From the NCBI RefSeq assembly GCF_002117005.1, contig NZ_CP021023.1, forward strand, positions 1,798,001 through 1,862,000: a stretch of DNA of 64,000 nucleotides. Reading direction: 5' to 3'. How positions within the stretch are numbered: position 1 is the first letter of the stretch; each line of letters begins with the position of its first letter. The notes beneath the pieces are model-generated. The model did not search any database, was not told the origin of the DNA, and saw only the letters and a list, made by a program, of their open reading frames with translations. Both the position numbers and the translations under genes were made by a program. This stretch comes from Sedimentisphaera salicampi. GTDB lineage: Bacteria; Planctomycetota; Phycisphaerae; Sedimentisphaerales; Sedimentisphaeraceae. Below are positions 55,786-64,000 of the stretch, one piece after another.

Positions 55786-56370
55786 CTAAAGCAGTTTATC
55801 TATGCCAATATAGAATTTTACAGGCTTTTCAACCTCAGCAAAAGCATCTTCATCTAACAAACGAATCTCGATTGTTACTTTTTTGCCGTCAATTTTCAAA
55901 TCCCCAGAATCAAAAGTAACCAGAGACACCTTATCTGTATGCAAATTTAGATCGTCATCATAGATTCTGTATTCTTGTGCTGTGCTGCTGTTGGCGATGG
56001 CTTCTTTAATTATTTTGCCTTTTTTAATTATTTTCACTGAGCAAGTGCCGTTAAACTCATAATCAGAAGGCAAATAATTCCCAACCGGCCTAAATCCCAC
56101 TGAATACTCGTCGTTTAGAGGAATTTCCAAGTCTGCAAAGACGATAGCATCTTGGGTGATATCTAACTCTTTCTGAGCTATAGGTTTGTGGAGATCAGGA
56201 ACAGTTGCAACGTTTTTAAGATGTCTAACCCCATCAGGTGGTCTAAATGTTAAAAAATACATTCCAAGCAGGCACGCAATTATAATTACAGCTCCAATAA
56301 AACGCTTTTTAACAATCAAATATAACAATGAAATCAGCAAAAATATTGAAATAATTATATATAAAACCAT
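55786..56370 (-). CDS. Membrane-anchored immunity candidate (194 aa)
   Basis: ATG at 56370 (AAGGA upstream; an earlier start at 56400 lacks one). Two membrane helices (VLYIIISIFLLISLLYLIV; FIGAVIIIACLLGMYFLTF), then a beta-rich domain (PLNDEYSVGFRPVGNYLPSD, GKKVTIEIRLLDEDAF). No family recognised. Second of two genes behind the 57092-58081 tip. Confidence 0.6.
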   Translation of the reverse strand: MVLYIIISIFLLISLLYLIVKKRFIGAVIIIACLLGMYFLTFRPPDGVRHLKNVATVPDLHKPIAQKELDITQDAIVFADLEIPLNDEYSVGFRPVGNYLPSDYEFNGTCSVKIIKKGKIIKEAIANSSTAQEYRIYDDDLNLHTDKVSLVTFDSGDLKIDGKKVTIEIRLLDEDAFAEVEKPVKFYIGIDKLL

Positions 56371-56435
56371 ATTCAATCCTTGTAAGCAATTTCCCCGCAA
56401 AGCTGCTAATTTTTCAATTCTGCAAAAAACTGCTT

Positions 56436-57074
56436 TTATTTATCGCTCCATAAAATCATTTTACTATTGATAGCTTTATAATCTAATTGATCGCCGAAAA
56501 CCCCAATATCATCTTTTGCTATGTCGGAATTATAGACTGTTATTCCAAAAGGTTTGATGATTCCTTTGCCGTAAGAAAGATAAACTGCTTTCTTATCAGA
56601 GTCTCTGTAAAACAAGATTATTCTCGGCGAAAAAACATCATAGCCCTTTATTTTGTTTTCTGGATCTTTTATTTTCTGCCATTCTTTTGAATCGGGTAAA
56701 TCTAAACCCTCAATTTGCCCTGCCAAATCAAAGCGTTCCGCTTTGCCCGCTATACTTTTCTCGAAGCCTTTAAGCAATACGTATCTTCTAAATGAAGGCT
56801 GCAAAGCAAAAAATGATACAGCGGCTAATCCAATGCCTGAAATAAATAATATTTTTGCCTTATCTTTCTTGCTTCTAAAAAACATTACTAAAGCTGAAAT
56901 CAACAAAACAGGGGCTGCAATGCTCATCAGAAACATAAACAATATGAAGCAAACAGAACAAATACCTGTAAATAATGGGTTATTGACGAGTGAGCAGCCA
57001 ACCATATACCAGCAAGAATAGTACAAAACAGAGGCTGATATCAACATAAAGATGAGTATAGTTACCTTTTTCAT
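56436..57074 (-). CDS. Candidate immunity membrane protein (212 aa)
   Basis: Three to four hydrophobic helices in the first 110 residues (ILIFMLISASVLYYSCWYMV; FLMSIAAPVLLISALVMFF; ISGIGLAAVSFFAL) and a soluble C-terminal domain. AGGATTGAGCAA before ATG. First gene after the 'GEEINY' tip at 57092, matching the position of the 231-residue protein behind the sister tip at 43141, although the two are not clearly alike in sequence. Confidence 0.6.
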   Translation of the reverse strand: MKKVTILIFMLISASVLYYSCWYMVGCSLVNNPLFTGICSVCFILFMFLMSIAAPVLLISALVMFFRSKKDKAKILFISGIGLAAVSFFALQPSFRRYVLLKGFEKSIAGKAERFDLAGQIEGLDLPDSKEWQKIKDPENKIKGYDVFSPRIILFYRDSDKKAVYLSYGKGIIKPFGITVYNSDIAKDDIGVFGDQLDYKAINSKMILWSDK

Positions 57075-57091
57075 TTGCTCAATCCTAAGAA

Positions 57092-58085
57092 TTAAAATAT
57101 ATCTGGGACGTAAGTCGGAATATTACTGGGATCATTTGAATTGGTATTGTAATGATACTTATAATTTTCATCATAAAAGTCATAGCCAAAGTTGAAGAAA
57201 TATTTTTCACCTTCTGTTGCTCCCATATTCCAAACATCTGGCAAGAAGCGAGGAAAATTCCAATAGGCCGAAGACATCCCAACAGCAATATAGTTAATCT
57301 CTTCTCCAGTGTATTTTTTCCCATTCAATAAGAAATAATGGTTTGCTCTTTCATAAAAATATCCAATATCAGACGACAATAATAATGGCAGTTCATATAG
57401 ATGATTAGGGAATAGCCCTCTTTTTCTAAAGGTATTCATCTTTCTTTTTAGAAACTTATTCGTAATGCTGATTGGATTCGTTAGTGAACCTTTTTGACCT
57501 TTTCCAGGTGGAGGCCAAGCCTCGCCGTAAGGATCGACACGGTTCACAGGATTATTCCCGCAGTATGCGTAGAGGTTCATTGAGTCGATATAGCCGAGGG
57601 GGTCGCGGGAGTGGAAAACTCCGAGCTTGGGATTGTAGAATCTGGCGCGGTAATAGTACAGGCCGGATTCGCTGTCGTACCGCCGGCCGGTAAACATATA
57701 CGGATTCCCGACAGCGCTTTCGTCCAGCGGCTGGCCGTTCGGATCGGTTATTGAAACGCTGCCGTATGCATCGTAGCTGTATCTCTCAGCGATGCCGTTC
57801 GGCTCGGTGCTGTAAACAGCAGCCACGCTGCCCAGCTCGCCTGCGAAATAGCCGTAGTATTCTTCGGCAAAGGCGGCATCCCGCTCTGCAATATAATACT
57901 CGCTCAGATAAAACGCCATATCTTCGATGTTGATCATATTAGGCTCGGTGCTGTCGATAAAATCGTAATTTGCATCATAGCATAAATCGCCCTCGGCGCA
58001 CAGCCACGCCTCAGCTAAATCGCTCATGCTATCTGTCCAGCCTGCTCCCGCCGGCCTCACCACATCAATCATACAAACCACATTT
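57092..58085 (-). CDS. Truncated Rhs core with 'GEEINY' tip, second member
   Basis: 329 residues; core from VCMIDVVRPAGAGWTDSM to the boundary RVDPYG (an unusual PYG ending). The tip contains YTGEEINYIAVGMSSAYWNF, PRFLPDVWN and ATEGEKYFFNFGYDFYDE, clearly the same family as at 43141-43947. It ends NIPTYVPDIF, unlike the sister's YIGGGIWL. Activity unknown. Confidence 0.78.
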
Positions 58086-58110
58086 ATCTATAATAATCAT
58101 TTTCAACAGT

Positions 58111-58677
58111 TTAGTTTACAGGACCGGTCAGATAAGTTCTTTTTTGGGCAGCAAAATCAAATCTGATGTTATCATCAATCGTTTTTTGGTTCTTAGTAAC
58201 GGTAACACTTAAAATCAAATCAAGCCTATTGTTTCCATCTGAATTAAGATGCAATTTTTCTTTTGATGATAAAACTTCAAATCCGTTCAGCTTGGAGAAT
58301 TCCAAATCTTGCTCTTCTAATTTTATATCTCCCTGTTTTCTTTTGATATAAATATGATTTATTTCTGCATTAACAGCAGGATTTGCTTTATGAACCTGAA
58401 TATAAAGGCCGTAAGGTCCGGCTGTATTATTTCTATATGCAGAAGGCTGAAAGAAAGGATAAAACAGTACGCCCTCTATCACATTGAAATCTTCTTCATC
58501 AATCTGATTTTTGGTAATGGGAAGATTGTACTCGTTCAGCTCCCTGCATATATATTTTTCCTTCCTGTGGATAATCAAAAATCCTGCTTGAAAACATAAT
58601 ACCACGATTGCAACAAGCAGAAGTCCGCTTATAAGCAGTAAAATATTTCTCTTTGACGCACTTTTCGATTTGTCCAT
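58111..58677 (-). CDS. Membrane-anchored immunity candidate (188 aa), copy B
   Basis: Near-identical to 44351-44917 (a handful of substitutions, such as DEY to NEY). N-terminal membrane helix and extracytoplasmic domain. Preceded by a tip-less Rhs scrap, followed by the 57092-58085 Rhs fragment. Part of a block of about 1.8 kb duplicated within the array. Confidence 0.65.
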   Translation of the reverse strand: MDKSKSASKRNILLLISGLLLVAIVVLCFQAGFLIIHRKEKYICRELNEYNLPITKNQIDEEDFNVIEGVLFYPFFQPSAYRNNTAGPYGLYIQVHKANPAVNAEINHIYIKRKQGDIKLEEQDLEFSKLNGFEVLSSKEKLHLNSDGNNRLDLILSVTVTKNQKTIDDNIRFDFAAQKRTYLTGPVN

Positions 58678-58700
58678 CTTAATATCTCATAATCAAAAAA

Positions 58701-58783
58701 CAGTACCCATCCCGTTCGGATCGGCCGAATACGTTTCGGCCGCAGAGTCGATTGTTACGCCCTCTCGCATCAGCATATTGTTA
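58701..58783 (-). pseudogene. Rhs core scrap between immunity genes, copy B
   Basis: The same 28-codon piece as at 44941-45023 (NNMLMREGVTIDSAAETYSA then DPNGMGTVF and stop). Confidence 0.8.
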
Positions 58784-59353
58784 GACAACTGACGAAGGAA
58801 TTGTTTTTCTTTTTGCTGTAAAGTTATATTCAATGCTCCTTCGTGAAATATTGCCTCCCTCTTCAATAACATCAAGCTTTATTTTCAGTTTAAATTTCTT
58901 TTCGGCATTATAATCCAGATGAATCTCTTCTGTAAGGTTAAATACCTCCATCGCTGGATATTTTTCGGAATCAAATTTTTCCATAGGGAAATTCAATTTT
59001 CGGCTTTCTGTTTCTAAGACACCGCCAGCTACTTTTATCTTGCAGTTATTCCCTGAGGGCTTGCGGATTTGAATGAATAATTCGTAAGGCCCTCCTCGTA
59101 CATTGCCGTCGAATTCATTATCATTAGTTGATAAGAACGGGTAAATGCAGCAGCCTTCTACCATAAAAGATGCGTTTTCATCAATCTGGGTTAAATCAGG
59201 CGGAAAGCTATACTTCTCCAATTCGCTGCAGATGTAGGTTTCTTCGTAGATTTTTGTGAACAATCCTATTTTTGCGAGCCATCCCAAAACCGCTAAAGGT
59301 ATTGCAAATATCATCAACAGGAAAATTAACAAAACAGCTTTTCTCTTTTTCAT
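58781..59353 (-). CDS. Membrane-anchored immunity candidate (190 aa), copy B
   Basis: Near-identical to 45021-45593 (one clear change: GGVLETES for GGALETES). It follows the intact 'NMGTYN' tip gene by 70 nt with AAAGGGAAC before ATG. Since this copy sits behind an in-frame toxin, it is the better candidate for the functional immunity gene. Confidence 0.68.
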   Translation of the reverse strand: MKKRKAVLLIFLLMIFAIPLAVLGWLAKIGLFTKIYEETYICSELEKYSFPPDLTQIDENASFMVEGCCIYPFLSTNDNEFDGNVRGGPYELFIQIRKPSGNNCKIKVAGGVLETESRKLNFPMEKFDSEKYPAMEVFNLTEEIHLDYNAEKKFKLKIKLDVIEEGGNISRRSIEYNFTAKRKTIPSSVV

Positions 59354-59423
59354 TTTGTTCCCTTTAGTTCAAATTCTATTTTCAATATTGCGTCTCTTTG
59401 GTTTAATAACTAGCTGTTAAATA

Positions 59424-60370
59424 TTAGTAAGTGCCTAAGATTCTTTGATACCATTTTGTAGGATCATCTGGAGAATTGCCCCATCTAATGTATGGTAAAA
59501 CATCATAATTTAAGTGGTTCATAGGTTCAGTATCAGGGAAAAAATTATAGGTCCCCATATTCACAGGATCTGTTACAATATTTTGGCCTGTTGAGTCATA
59601 AACTACTTCACATTTGCCGCTCGGCGAAACCCATTTTTGGTTATTTTCGTTTCCCTGCCCTTGTTGATGGTAATTGTCTTTCGCTCCGCTTAATTTTCTC
59701 CAGCCTAATCTTTTTGCTTCTTCTACTGTATTAGGACGCCATGTATTCAAATTGTTGCGATTATAATGTTCTTCCTTAGTTACTGCAGGTCTTGGTATTT
59801 GGCTTCCGCCAGGATGTATAATTTCGTAAGTCTCCCCCCCCGGATCAACGAAGTTCACAGGATTATTCCCGCAATATGCGTAGAGGTTCATTGAGTCGAT
59901 ATAGCCGAGGGGGTCGCGGGAGTGGAAAACTCCGAGCTTGGGATTGTAGTATCTGGCGCGGTAGTAATACAGCTTCGAGCCGGCATCATATCGCCGGCCG
60001 GTGAACATATACGGATTCCCGACATCGCTTTCATCCAGCGGCTGGCCGTTCGGATCGGTTATTGAAACGCTGCCGTATGCATCGTAGCTGTATCTCTCAG
60101 CGATGCCGTTCGGCTCGGTGCTGTAAACAGCAGCCACGCTGCCCAGCCCGCCTGCGAAATAGCCGTAGTATTCTTCCGCAAAGGCGGCATCCCGCTCTGC
60201 AATATAATACTCGCTCAGATAAAACGCCATGTCTTCGATGTTGATCATATTAGGCTCGGTGCTGTCGATAAAATCGTAATTTGCATCATAGCATAAATCG
60301 CCCTCGGCGCAAAGCCACGCCTCCGCCAAATCGCTCATGCTTTCTGTCCAGCCTGCTCCCGCCGGCAACT
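59424..60370 (-). CDS. Truncated Rhs core with 'NMGTYN' tip (intact copy)
   Basis: Core from about 60365 (PAGAGWTESMSDLAEAW) to FVDPGG; the open frame starts at 60389. The tip of about 140 residues contains GWRKLSGAKDNYHQQGQG, NENNQKWVSPSGKCEVVYDS, DPVNMGTYNFFPD and LPYIRWGNSPDDPTKW. This tail is recurrent in polymorphic toxins, but I know of no assigned activity. The core has a variant (RRYDAGSKLYYYR) unlike its siblings. A frameshifted sister is at 45664-46310. Confidence 0.78.
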
Positions 60371-60391
60371 CTGTTTTCTTCCGATTCAAAT

Positions 60392-60910
60392 TTAAAATCT
60401 TAAATCTTTAGGCTGAATCGCTTTTGATTCTGTTTCTGATTTCAGCACACCTGAATCTTTGTCAAATTCGAAGTATTTACCTCCGACTGTAATAACCCAG
60501 CCCTTTGATTTCTTGTAATCTGCTTTTCCCCCTGCCTGATTTTTCTCGTCAGAGCCCTGATATAAAAGCACTGTATCTCTATCTTTTCTTTGTTTACCCA
60601 TCAGATTTCTGTTTAGTGCAATATTAAAGCTTTCATTTTCCCCGAAAAGTAAGAAGTCTTCTTCCGACACAAAGTTGTATTCATTTATAATATCATCATA
60701 CCAGCTTTTACTATCCGGATATTTTCCAAAAGAATTTTCATACTCGTTTAAGGCATAGGCCACTTTCAAATAGTTTCTTTTGTGCAGCAGTGCCCAATTT
60801 TCATAACCTTCAAAAAATATTCTAAGCTGAACTGCTGCGAAAACGACGCCAAAAAGCCAGCCTCCCAAAAGGAGAATAGTAATAGGGCCTACATTTTTTT
60901 TAGATCTCAT
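60392..60910 (-). CDS. 'ALN-type' membrane protein, immunity candidate (172 aa)
   Basis: ATG at 60910 with AGGAG upstream (the frame is open to 60979). One membrane helix (ITILLLGGWLFGVVFAAVQL), then NYLKVAYALNEYENSFGKYP, FNIALNRNLMGKQRKDRDTV and VLLYQGSDE. Paralogous to the gene at 60913 just upstream (NYIKLGAALNNYRDLNGEYP) and to 52185-52841. The two are separated by 2 nt and clearly arose by tandem duplication. Confidence 0.65.
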   Translation of the reverse strand: MRSKKNVGPITILLLGGWLFGVVFAAVQLRIFFEGYENWALLHKRNYLKVAYALNEYENSFGKYPDSKSWYDDIINEYNFVSEEDFLLFGENESFNIALNRNLMGKQRKDRDTVLLYQGSDEKNQAGGKADYKKSKGWVITVGGKYFEFDKDSGVLKSETESKAIQPKDLRF

Positions 60911-60912
60911 CT

Positions 60913-61395
60913 TTACTCCTTTGCTCTGTTGTACATATCTTTGTTTTTGAAGAAAACGCCGGAGCTTGTAACAATCCATTTAATCTTAGGAGCTTTCATT
61001 TCGCTGAATTTTCGGCACATATTTTTCTTGTCTCCAGAGATCCCAAAAAGCAAAACCGAGCTTTCGTTTAGTGCATTATCAAATATATCTTCGTTCAGAG
61101 CTGCTGAGTAAATCCCGCCAGCAGTAAAGTCTTTGAAGTCTGAACTGTGAATATAAGGGAAATAGTTAATGAGCAAATCGACCCATTCATTCTTAGCTGG
61201 GTATTCGCCATTCAGATCCCTGTAATTATTCAAAGCAGCTCCAAGCTTGATGTAATTATTCTGTTGAAGCCTTTTGAGCTTATCATTGTTAAATGAAATC
61301 CCTTGCCTCAAAAAGATTATCGCAATCAATACAAAAGCCCAGAGGATAACAAAAAACATTTTGCTTATGGCATTGCCTTTTCGTATTTTTAACAT
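60913..61395 (-). CDS. 'ALN-type' membrane protein, immunity candidate (160 aa)
   Basis: ATG at 61395 with GGAG 8 nt upstream. One membrane helix (MFFVILWAFVLIAIIFL), then NYIKLGAALNNYRDLNGEYP, IYSAALNEDIFDNALNESSV and LLFGISGDK. The pattern resembles the pseudopilin-like 'ALN' periplasmic domains of planctomycetes, but there is no prepilin peptidase site. First gene after the type-44-like toxin tip. Confidence 0.65.
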   Translation of the reverse strand: MLKIRKGNAISKMFFVILWAFVLIAIIFLRQGISFNNDKLKRLQQNNYIKLGAALNNYRDLNGEYPAKNEWVDLLINYFPYIHSSDFKDFTAGGIYSAALNEDIFDNALNESSVLLFGISGDKKNMCRKFSEMKAPKIKWIVTSSGVFFKNKDMYNRAKE

Positions 61396-61432
61396 GGGTA
61401 GTCTCCGCATAAAATTTATATCATGATTGCGG

Positions 61433-62170
61433 CTAATTAATTAGATCGTCCAAAGCCGTAAAAGTGTTTTTTATATCTCTATACCTTCTTTTAATGCCAT
61501 CATATGCTCCGTTATTTATATCCCTAACGCTTTCTTCACAATCACCTGAAAAAACATTTGCTTTTTGAATACCATCTCCTTGGTAATTTTCGTAAAGATT
61601 ACCAGCCATCCTCATAGCAAGATAACCTAATCCTGAACCATGATATCCCCCCATATATCCAGCAAAATAATTTGTAAATTCTGAAGCATTCATTTCCCCC
61701 CTGCCCGGAACTTCATAAGTATCTGGGCACTCCTTGCCAGCACCAAAATCCCATCCAGGATAGAACCCTGAAGGTATAAGATTAATTATTTTATTTAGAT
61801 AGGGATGACTGTAGTTTTTGGTAGCTTTAGGAGGCATCGCATGTTTGAAGGGATTGTAAAAAGTTTGTCTTCCTCTCTTTAATATAATTTCCACTTCATT
61901 TTTACAATAATGTCTCTCTCCCCAAGGATCAACGAAGTTTATGGGATTATTTCCGCAATATGCGTAGAGGTTCATTGAGTCGATATAGCCAAGGGGGTCG
62001 CGGGAGTGGAAAACTCCGAGCTTGGGATTGTAGTATCTGGCGCGGTAATAGTACAGGCCGGACTCGCTGTCATACCGCCGGCCGGTAAACATATACGGAT
62101 TCCCGACAGCGCTTTCATCCACCTTCTGGCAGTTCGGGGCTATACTGTCAATATGATCAACGCTAAACAT
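61433..62170 (-). CDS. Shortest Rhs core fragment, with toxin type 44-like tip
   Basis: 245 residues. The first 16 (MFSVDHIDSIAPNCQK) are not Rhs; core homology begins at VDESAVGNPYMFTGRR (about 62125) and ends FVDPWG. The tip includes MNASEFTNYFAGYMGGYHGS and GDCEESVRDINNGAYDGIKR, matching the tip at 50501 and the toxin type 44 pattern. This is the promoter-proximal end of the array; no SD is visible at the start. Confidence 0.75.
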   Translation of the reverse strand: MFSVDHIDSIAPNCQKVDESAVGNPYMFTGRRYDSESGLYYYRARYYNPKLGVFHSRDPLGYIDSMNLYAYCGNNPINFVDPWGERHYCKNEVEIILKRGRQTFYNPFKHAMPPKATKNYSHPYLNKIINLIPSGFYPGWDFGAGKECPDTYEVPGRGEMNASEFTNYFAGYMGGYHGSGLGYLAMRMAGNLYENYQGDGIQKANVFSGDCEESVRDINNGAYDGIKRRYRDIKNTFTALDDLIN

Positions 62171-62214
62171 TGTTTTTGATATTTCTCAAAAAATTGATCT
62201 TAAAAGTAATCTGC

Positions 62215-62565
62215 CTATCTATACTCAACGTCAATAACATAACTATCTGCCAATTTCATTTCAAAAACCAATGGAATTCCAGTTATAATCCTTAGATCAT
62301 TTCCCTTTATGATTATTTTATTGATATCATAAGTGCCTACCTTTTCACTGTCATTAAGTGTATAATCAAAAACCGGACTTACACTTATATTAAATAAAGG
62401 AGTAAATTTTTTATTAAATATGTTTGATTTCACGAATTTACCTACGATAAAAATAATTTTCGCTTTTTGTTGATTGTATTCGATAGTAGAAATATCAATC
62501 CAGAGATCGTGAAGTAGATCTATGAGTTCATCGATAGTAGATATGTGATTGTTAATTCTAATCAT
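62215..62565 (-). CDS. Hypothetical protein (116 aa), possible orphan immunity
   Basis: A small soluble protein with alternating strands and few charged clusters (KIIFIVGKFVKSNIFNKKFT, SVSPVFDYTLNDSEKVGTYD). Not recognised. Low GC, as in the array, and directly upstream of its first Rhs fragment, so it may be an immunity gene whose toxin was lost. The following stretch to 62830 holds no further gene I can support. Confidence 0.5.
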   Translation of the reverse strand: MIRINNHISTIDELIDLLHDLWIDISTIEYNQQKAKIIFIVGKFVKSNIFNKKFTPLFNISVSPVFDYTLNDSEKVGTYDINKIIIKGNDLRIITGIPLVFEMKLADSYVIDVEYR

Positions 62566-62831
62566 GCCAAAAGGCCTTTATATTGACGTTTCAATCTCCA
62601 TAAGAGCTATTCTTATCGTAAACGAAGGGAAAGCAAGAAAAATTTCCAGATTCCCCAAAATTCCCCAAAACCGCCAATTTGGTGAAATGCGGGTGATAGA
62701 ATTTACAGAAATGAATGATGGTAGAGGTCTTAGCTATAATCAGCCGGCTGCGCAGATTCAACCTACACAATGAAAAGTACACTTTACTCACATTGGCCGA
62801 GTTTGCATATTCTGTATGCAATTCGTATTAT

Positions 62832-62867
62832 AAACGGGACTGCCCTTTGCAGACAGTCCCGTTTTTT
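62832..62867. terminator. Hairpin terminator between the exoprotein gene and the Rhs array
   Basis: AAACGGGACTG (62832-62842) / CAGTCCCGTTT (62854-62864), an 11-bp perfect stem with an 11-nt loop. A T run follows on the plus strand (TTTTTTAC), a weaker one on the minus. It lies just after the minus-strand stop at 62877 and would insulate the array from that gene. Confidence 0.75.
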
Positions 62868-62876
62868 ACGCCTTTA

Positions 62877-64000
62877 TTATCGCTGCTGTGCCAACGTGCA
62901 TTCGAGCCAGTTGGAAGCAAGCATCTTGAGGTCTAAGAGATTCACGCAGCAGTCTTCGTTGAGGTCGCCTTCAAGATAAACCGTGCAGTCCGGAGCCTGA
63001 GGCATCTGGCTTGCCGGGGTAATATCGCTTGCCGGGTATGGCAGCCTGCCGTCCCAGTTGAGTGATATATCCGCCGGCTCGCCGGAGCTGAGCGATACCT
63101 GCTGAGGTGAAACTGTCAGCCAGTCGCTGAACTCCCAGAGCCTCTCTTTGCCTGGCCTGCCGTAGCTGTGGCCGAAACGGAAATTCGCCGCTGTTACAGT
63201 GCTTCCGCCGGAACCGCAGCTCGGGCATACATCATCGATAAACAGCTCCTGACCGCCTATCTTGAACTGATTGACAGTACCCTGAATCTGCAAAGTCCCC
63301 TTATCGTTGCCGTAGCCGTTTGTTACGCTGATGCTGCAGCCTCCTATGGTGTAGCCGTTGATGTCTGCAAAGTTGTCGAAATTCGAGAAAACTCCGTTCA
63401 CCTCAAGGTTTATATTACCTCCGTATTCGCCGAAAAGCAGGCTCAGGCACTCTACAGGATAGTTGAAGGTGAATTCTGCGTTAATATTATCCAGCTCGAG
63501 TTCACTGCCGGAGCCGCCTGCCTGTCCTGAGGTATCAACTGTTCCTGTGCCGCTTGTTGTGCTGCCGCTGGGAAGCCAGAAGAATTTTTTGAAATCAACA
63601 TCATAGCCCTGAGTGTTGAAAGAACCGCCTACAGAATATGAGCTCGGGGATTTAACGTCTTCGAAATCAGCGCATGGAGCAGAAGAACCACCCGGCCCGC
63701 CTTGGATTGTGAAGGTATGTGTCTCGGGGTCTTGGGTGTATGGATACTGATGCACGAAACGATACTGCCCGAGAAGCCCATCATCGCCGAACAAATCAAA
63801 TGAACCCAGAACATACCCGCCTGAAATATCCGGTATGTCTGTGTTGTCCAGGTCTTCTGTAACGATATTCCAGCCGAATTCAGGCATAAACACGCCCTGG
63901 CTGGTCTGTGGAGTTACAACACCGAAAGCCATATCCACAGGCTGAGAAACAAGCTCGTGGCCATCTGGATAGACCAGCGGCTCCCAGTCTTTGGCCATTG
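62877..64000 (-). CDS. Secreted protein with dockerin-like tail (N-terminus beyond window)
   Basis: Open to the window's right edge; an internal ATG at 63998 is probably not the start, since no ribosome site or signal peptide is visible there. The visible 373 residues are Gly/Ser/Asp-rich: a region with VDMAFGVVTPQTSQGVFMPE, a beta-sandwich part (AEFTFNYPVECLSLLFGEYG, INLEVNGVFSNFDNF), a Cys pair (DDVCPSCGSGG), and the tail GDLNEDCCVNLLDLKMLASN followed by WLEC. The tail is a dockerin type I-like repeat. No enzyme domain seen. The style is that of the gene at the left edge, but they are not clearly the same family. Confidence 0.75.
   Translation of the reverse strand, partial: MAKDWEPLVYPDGHELVSQPVDMAFGVVTPQTSQGVFMPEFGWNIVTEDLDNTDIPDISGGYVLGSFDLFGDDGLLGQYRFVHQYPYTQDPETHTFTIQGGPGGSSAPCADFEDVKSPSSYSVGGSFNTQGYDVDFKKFFWLPSGSTTSGTGTVDTSGQAGGSGSELELDNINAEFTFNYPVECLSLLFGEYGGNINLEVNGVFSNFDNFADINGYTIGGCSISVTNGYGNDKGTLQIQGTVNQFKIGGQELFIDDVCPSCGSGGSTVTAANFRFGHSYGRPGKERLWEFSDWLTVSPQQVSLSSGEPADISLNWDGRLPYPASDITPASQMPQAPDCTVYLEGDLNEDCCVNLLDLKMLASNWLECTLAQQR

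Noticed and set aside
62549-62773. Plus-strand frame of 74 codons near the right end of the array
   Set aside because: Overlaps a better minus-strand gene, lacks a ribosome site, and shows no family pattern.

Overview
The window looks like a chromosomal segment of a planctomycete of the Phycisphaerae/Sedimentisphaera type. The signs are secreted proteins ending in a dockerin-like 'D...L.D...A.NWL' tail (three genes), GEVED-like and GLUG-repeat exoproteins, a polysaccharide-degrading sulfatase and rhamnosidase, and a small Hc1-like histone. This is an inference from gene families; no 16S gene is present. There are no rRNA genes, and I recognised no tRNA genes or CRISPR arrays.

Layout. 1-2055: 3' portion missing of a minus-strand secreted GEVED-like protein. 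2.4-9.6 kb: plus-strand housekeeping genes (dnaE, a MntA/HepT toxin-antitoxin pair, a flippase-like membrane protein, a histone H1-like protein, a FabZ-like dehydratase, aroB). 9.7-14.3 kb: a GH78 alpha-L-rhamnosidase and a convergent GLUG protein. 14.3-15.8 kb: a gene-poor patch with palindromic tandem repeats and duplicated decayed coding cassettes. 15.8-22.4 kb: a sugar-acid catabolic locus, with a divergent XylR/AraC-type regulator, a 21-bp-spaced direct-repeat operator, eda, kdgK, an atypical Nramp-like transporter and a sulfatase. 22.6-26.6 kb: a 1313-residue Gly-rich surface protein built from four modules. 27.1-29.9 kb: an autoregulated GntR/ABC exporter operon. 30.0-35.5 kb: a secreted protein, a catalytically degenerate amidohydrolase, an NSS-family transporter, ddl and an ftsQ-like gene. 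35.5-41.1 kb, minus strand: an NfeD/ClpP-class protease, ruvA, rpoD and dnaG. 41.4-42.2 kb: a larE-like gene.

42.2-62.6 kb is the most striking region: about 20 kb of minus-strand Rhs 'tip' cassettes. Ten 5'-truncated Rhs core fragments, each ending in the DP(W/M/G)G boundary, carry eight different toxin-like tips (two families occur twice, one of them as a frameshifted copy). Each is followed directly by one or more small, mostly membrane-anchored candidate immunity genes. Four shorter Rhs scraps punctuate the array. No full-length Rhs gene with secretion or YD-repeat N-terminus lies in the window, so the array looks like a silent or semi-silent store of toxin-immunity cassettes for recombination with an Rhs gene elsewhere. 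The window ends inside another minus-strand secreted protein with a dockerin-like tail (62877 to the edge).

How the genes work together: eda and kdgK form the lower part of uronate/KDG breakdown and are probably activated by the divergent regulator. The sulfatase and rhamnosidase suggest growth on sulfated, rhamnose- and uronate-containing polysaccharide (an ulvan-like substrate would fit). ddl-ftsQ belong to cell-wall/division functions; dnaG-rpoD-ruvA form a replication/transcription/repair cluster.
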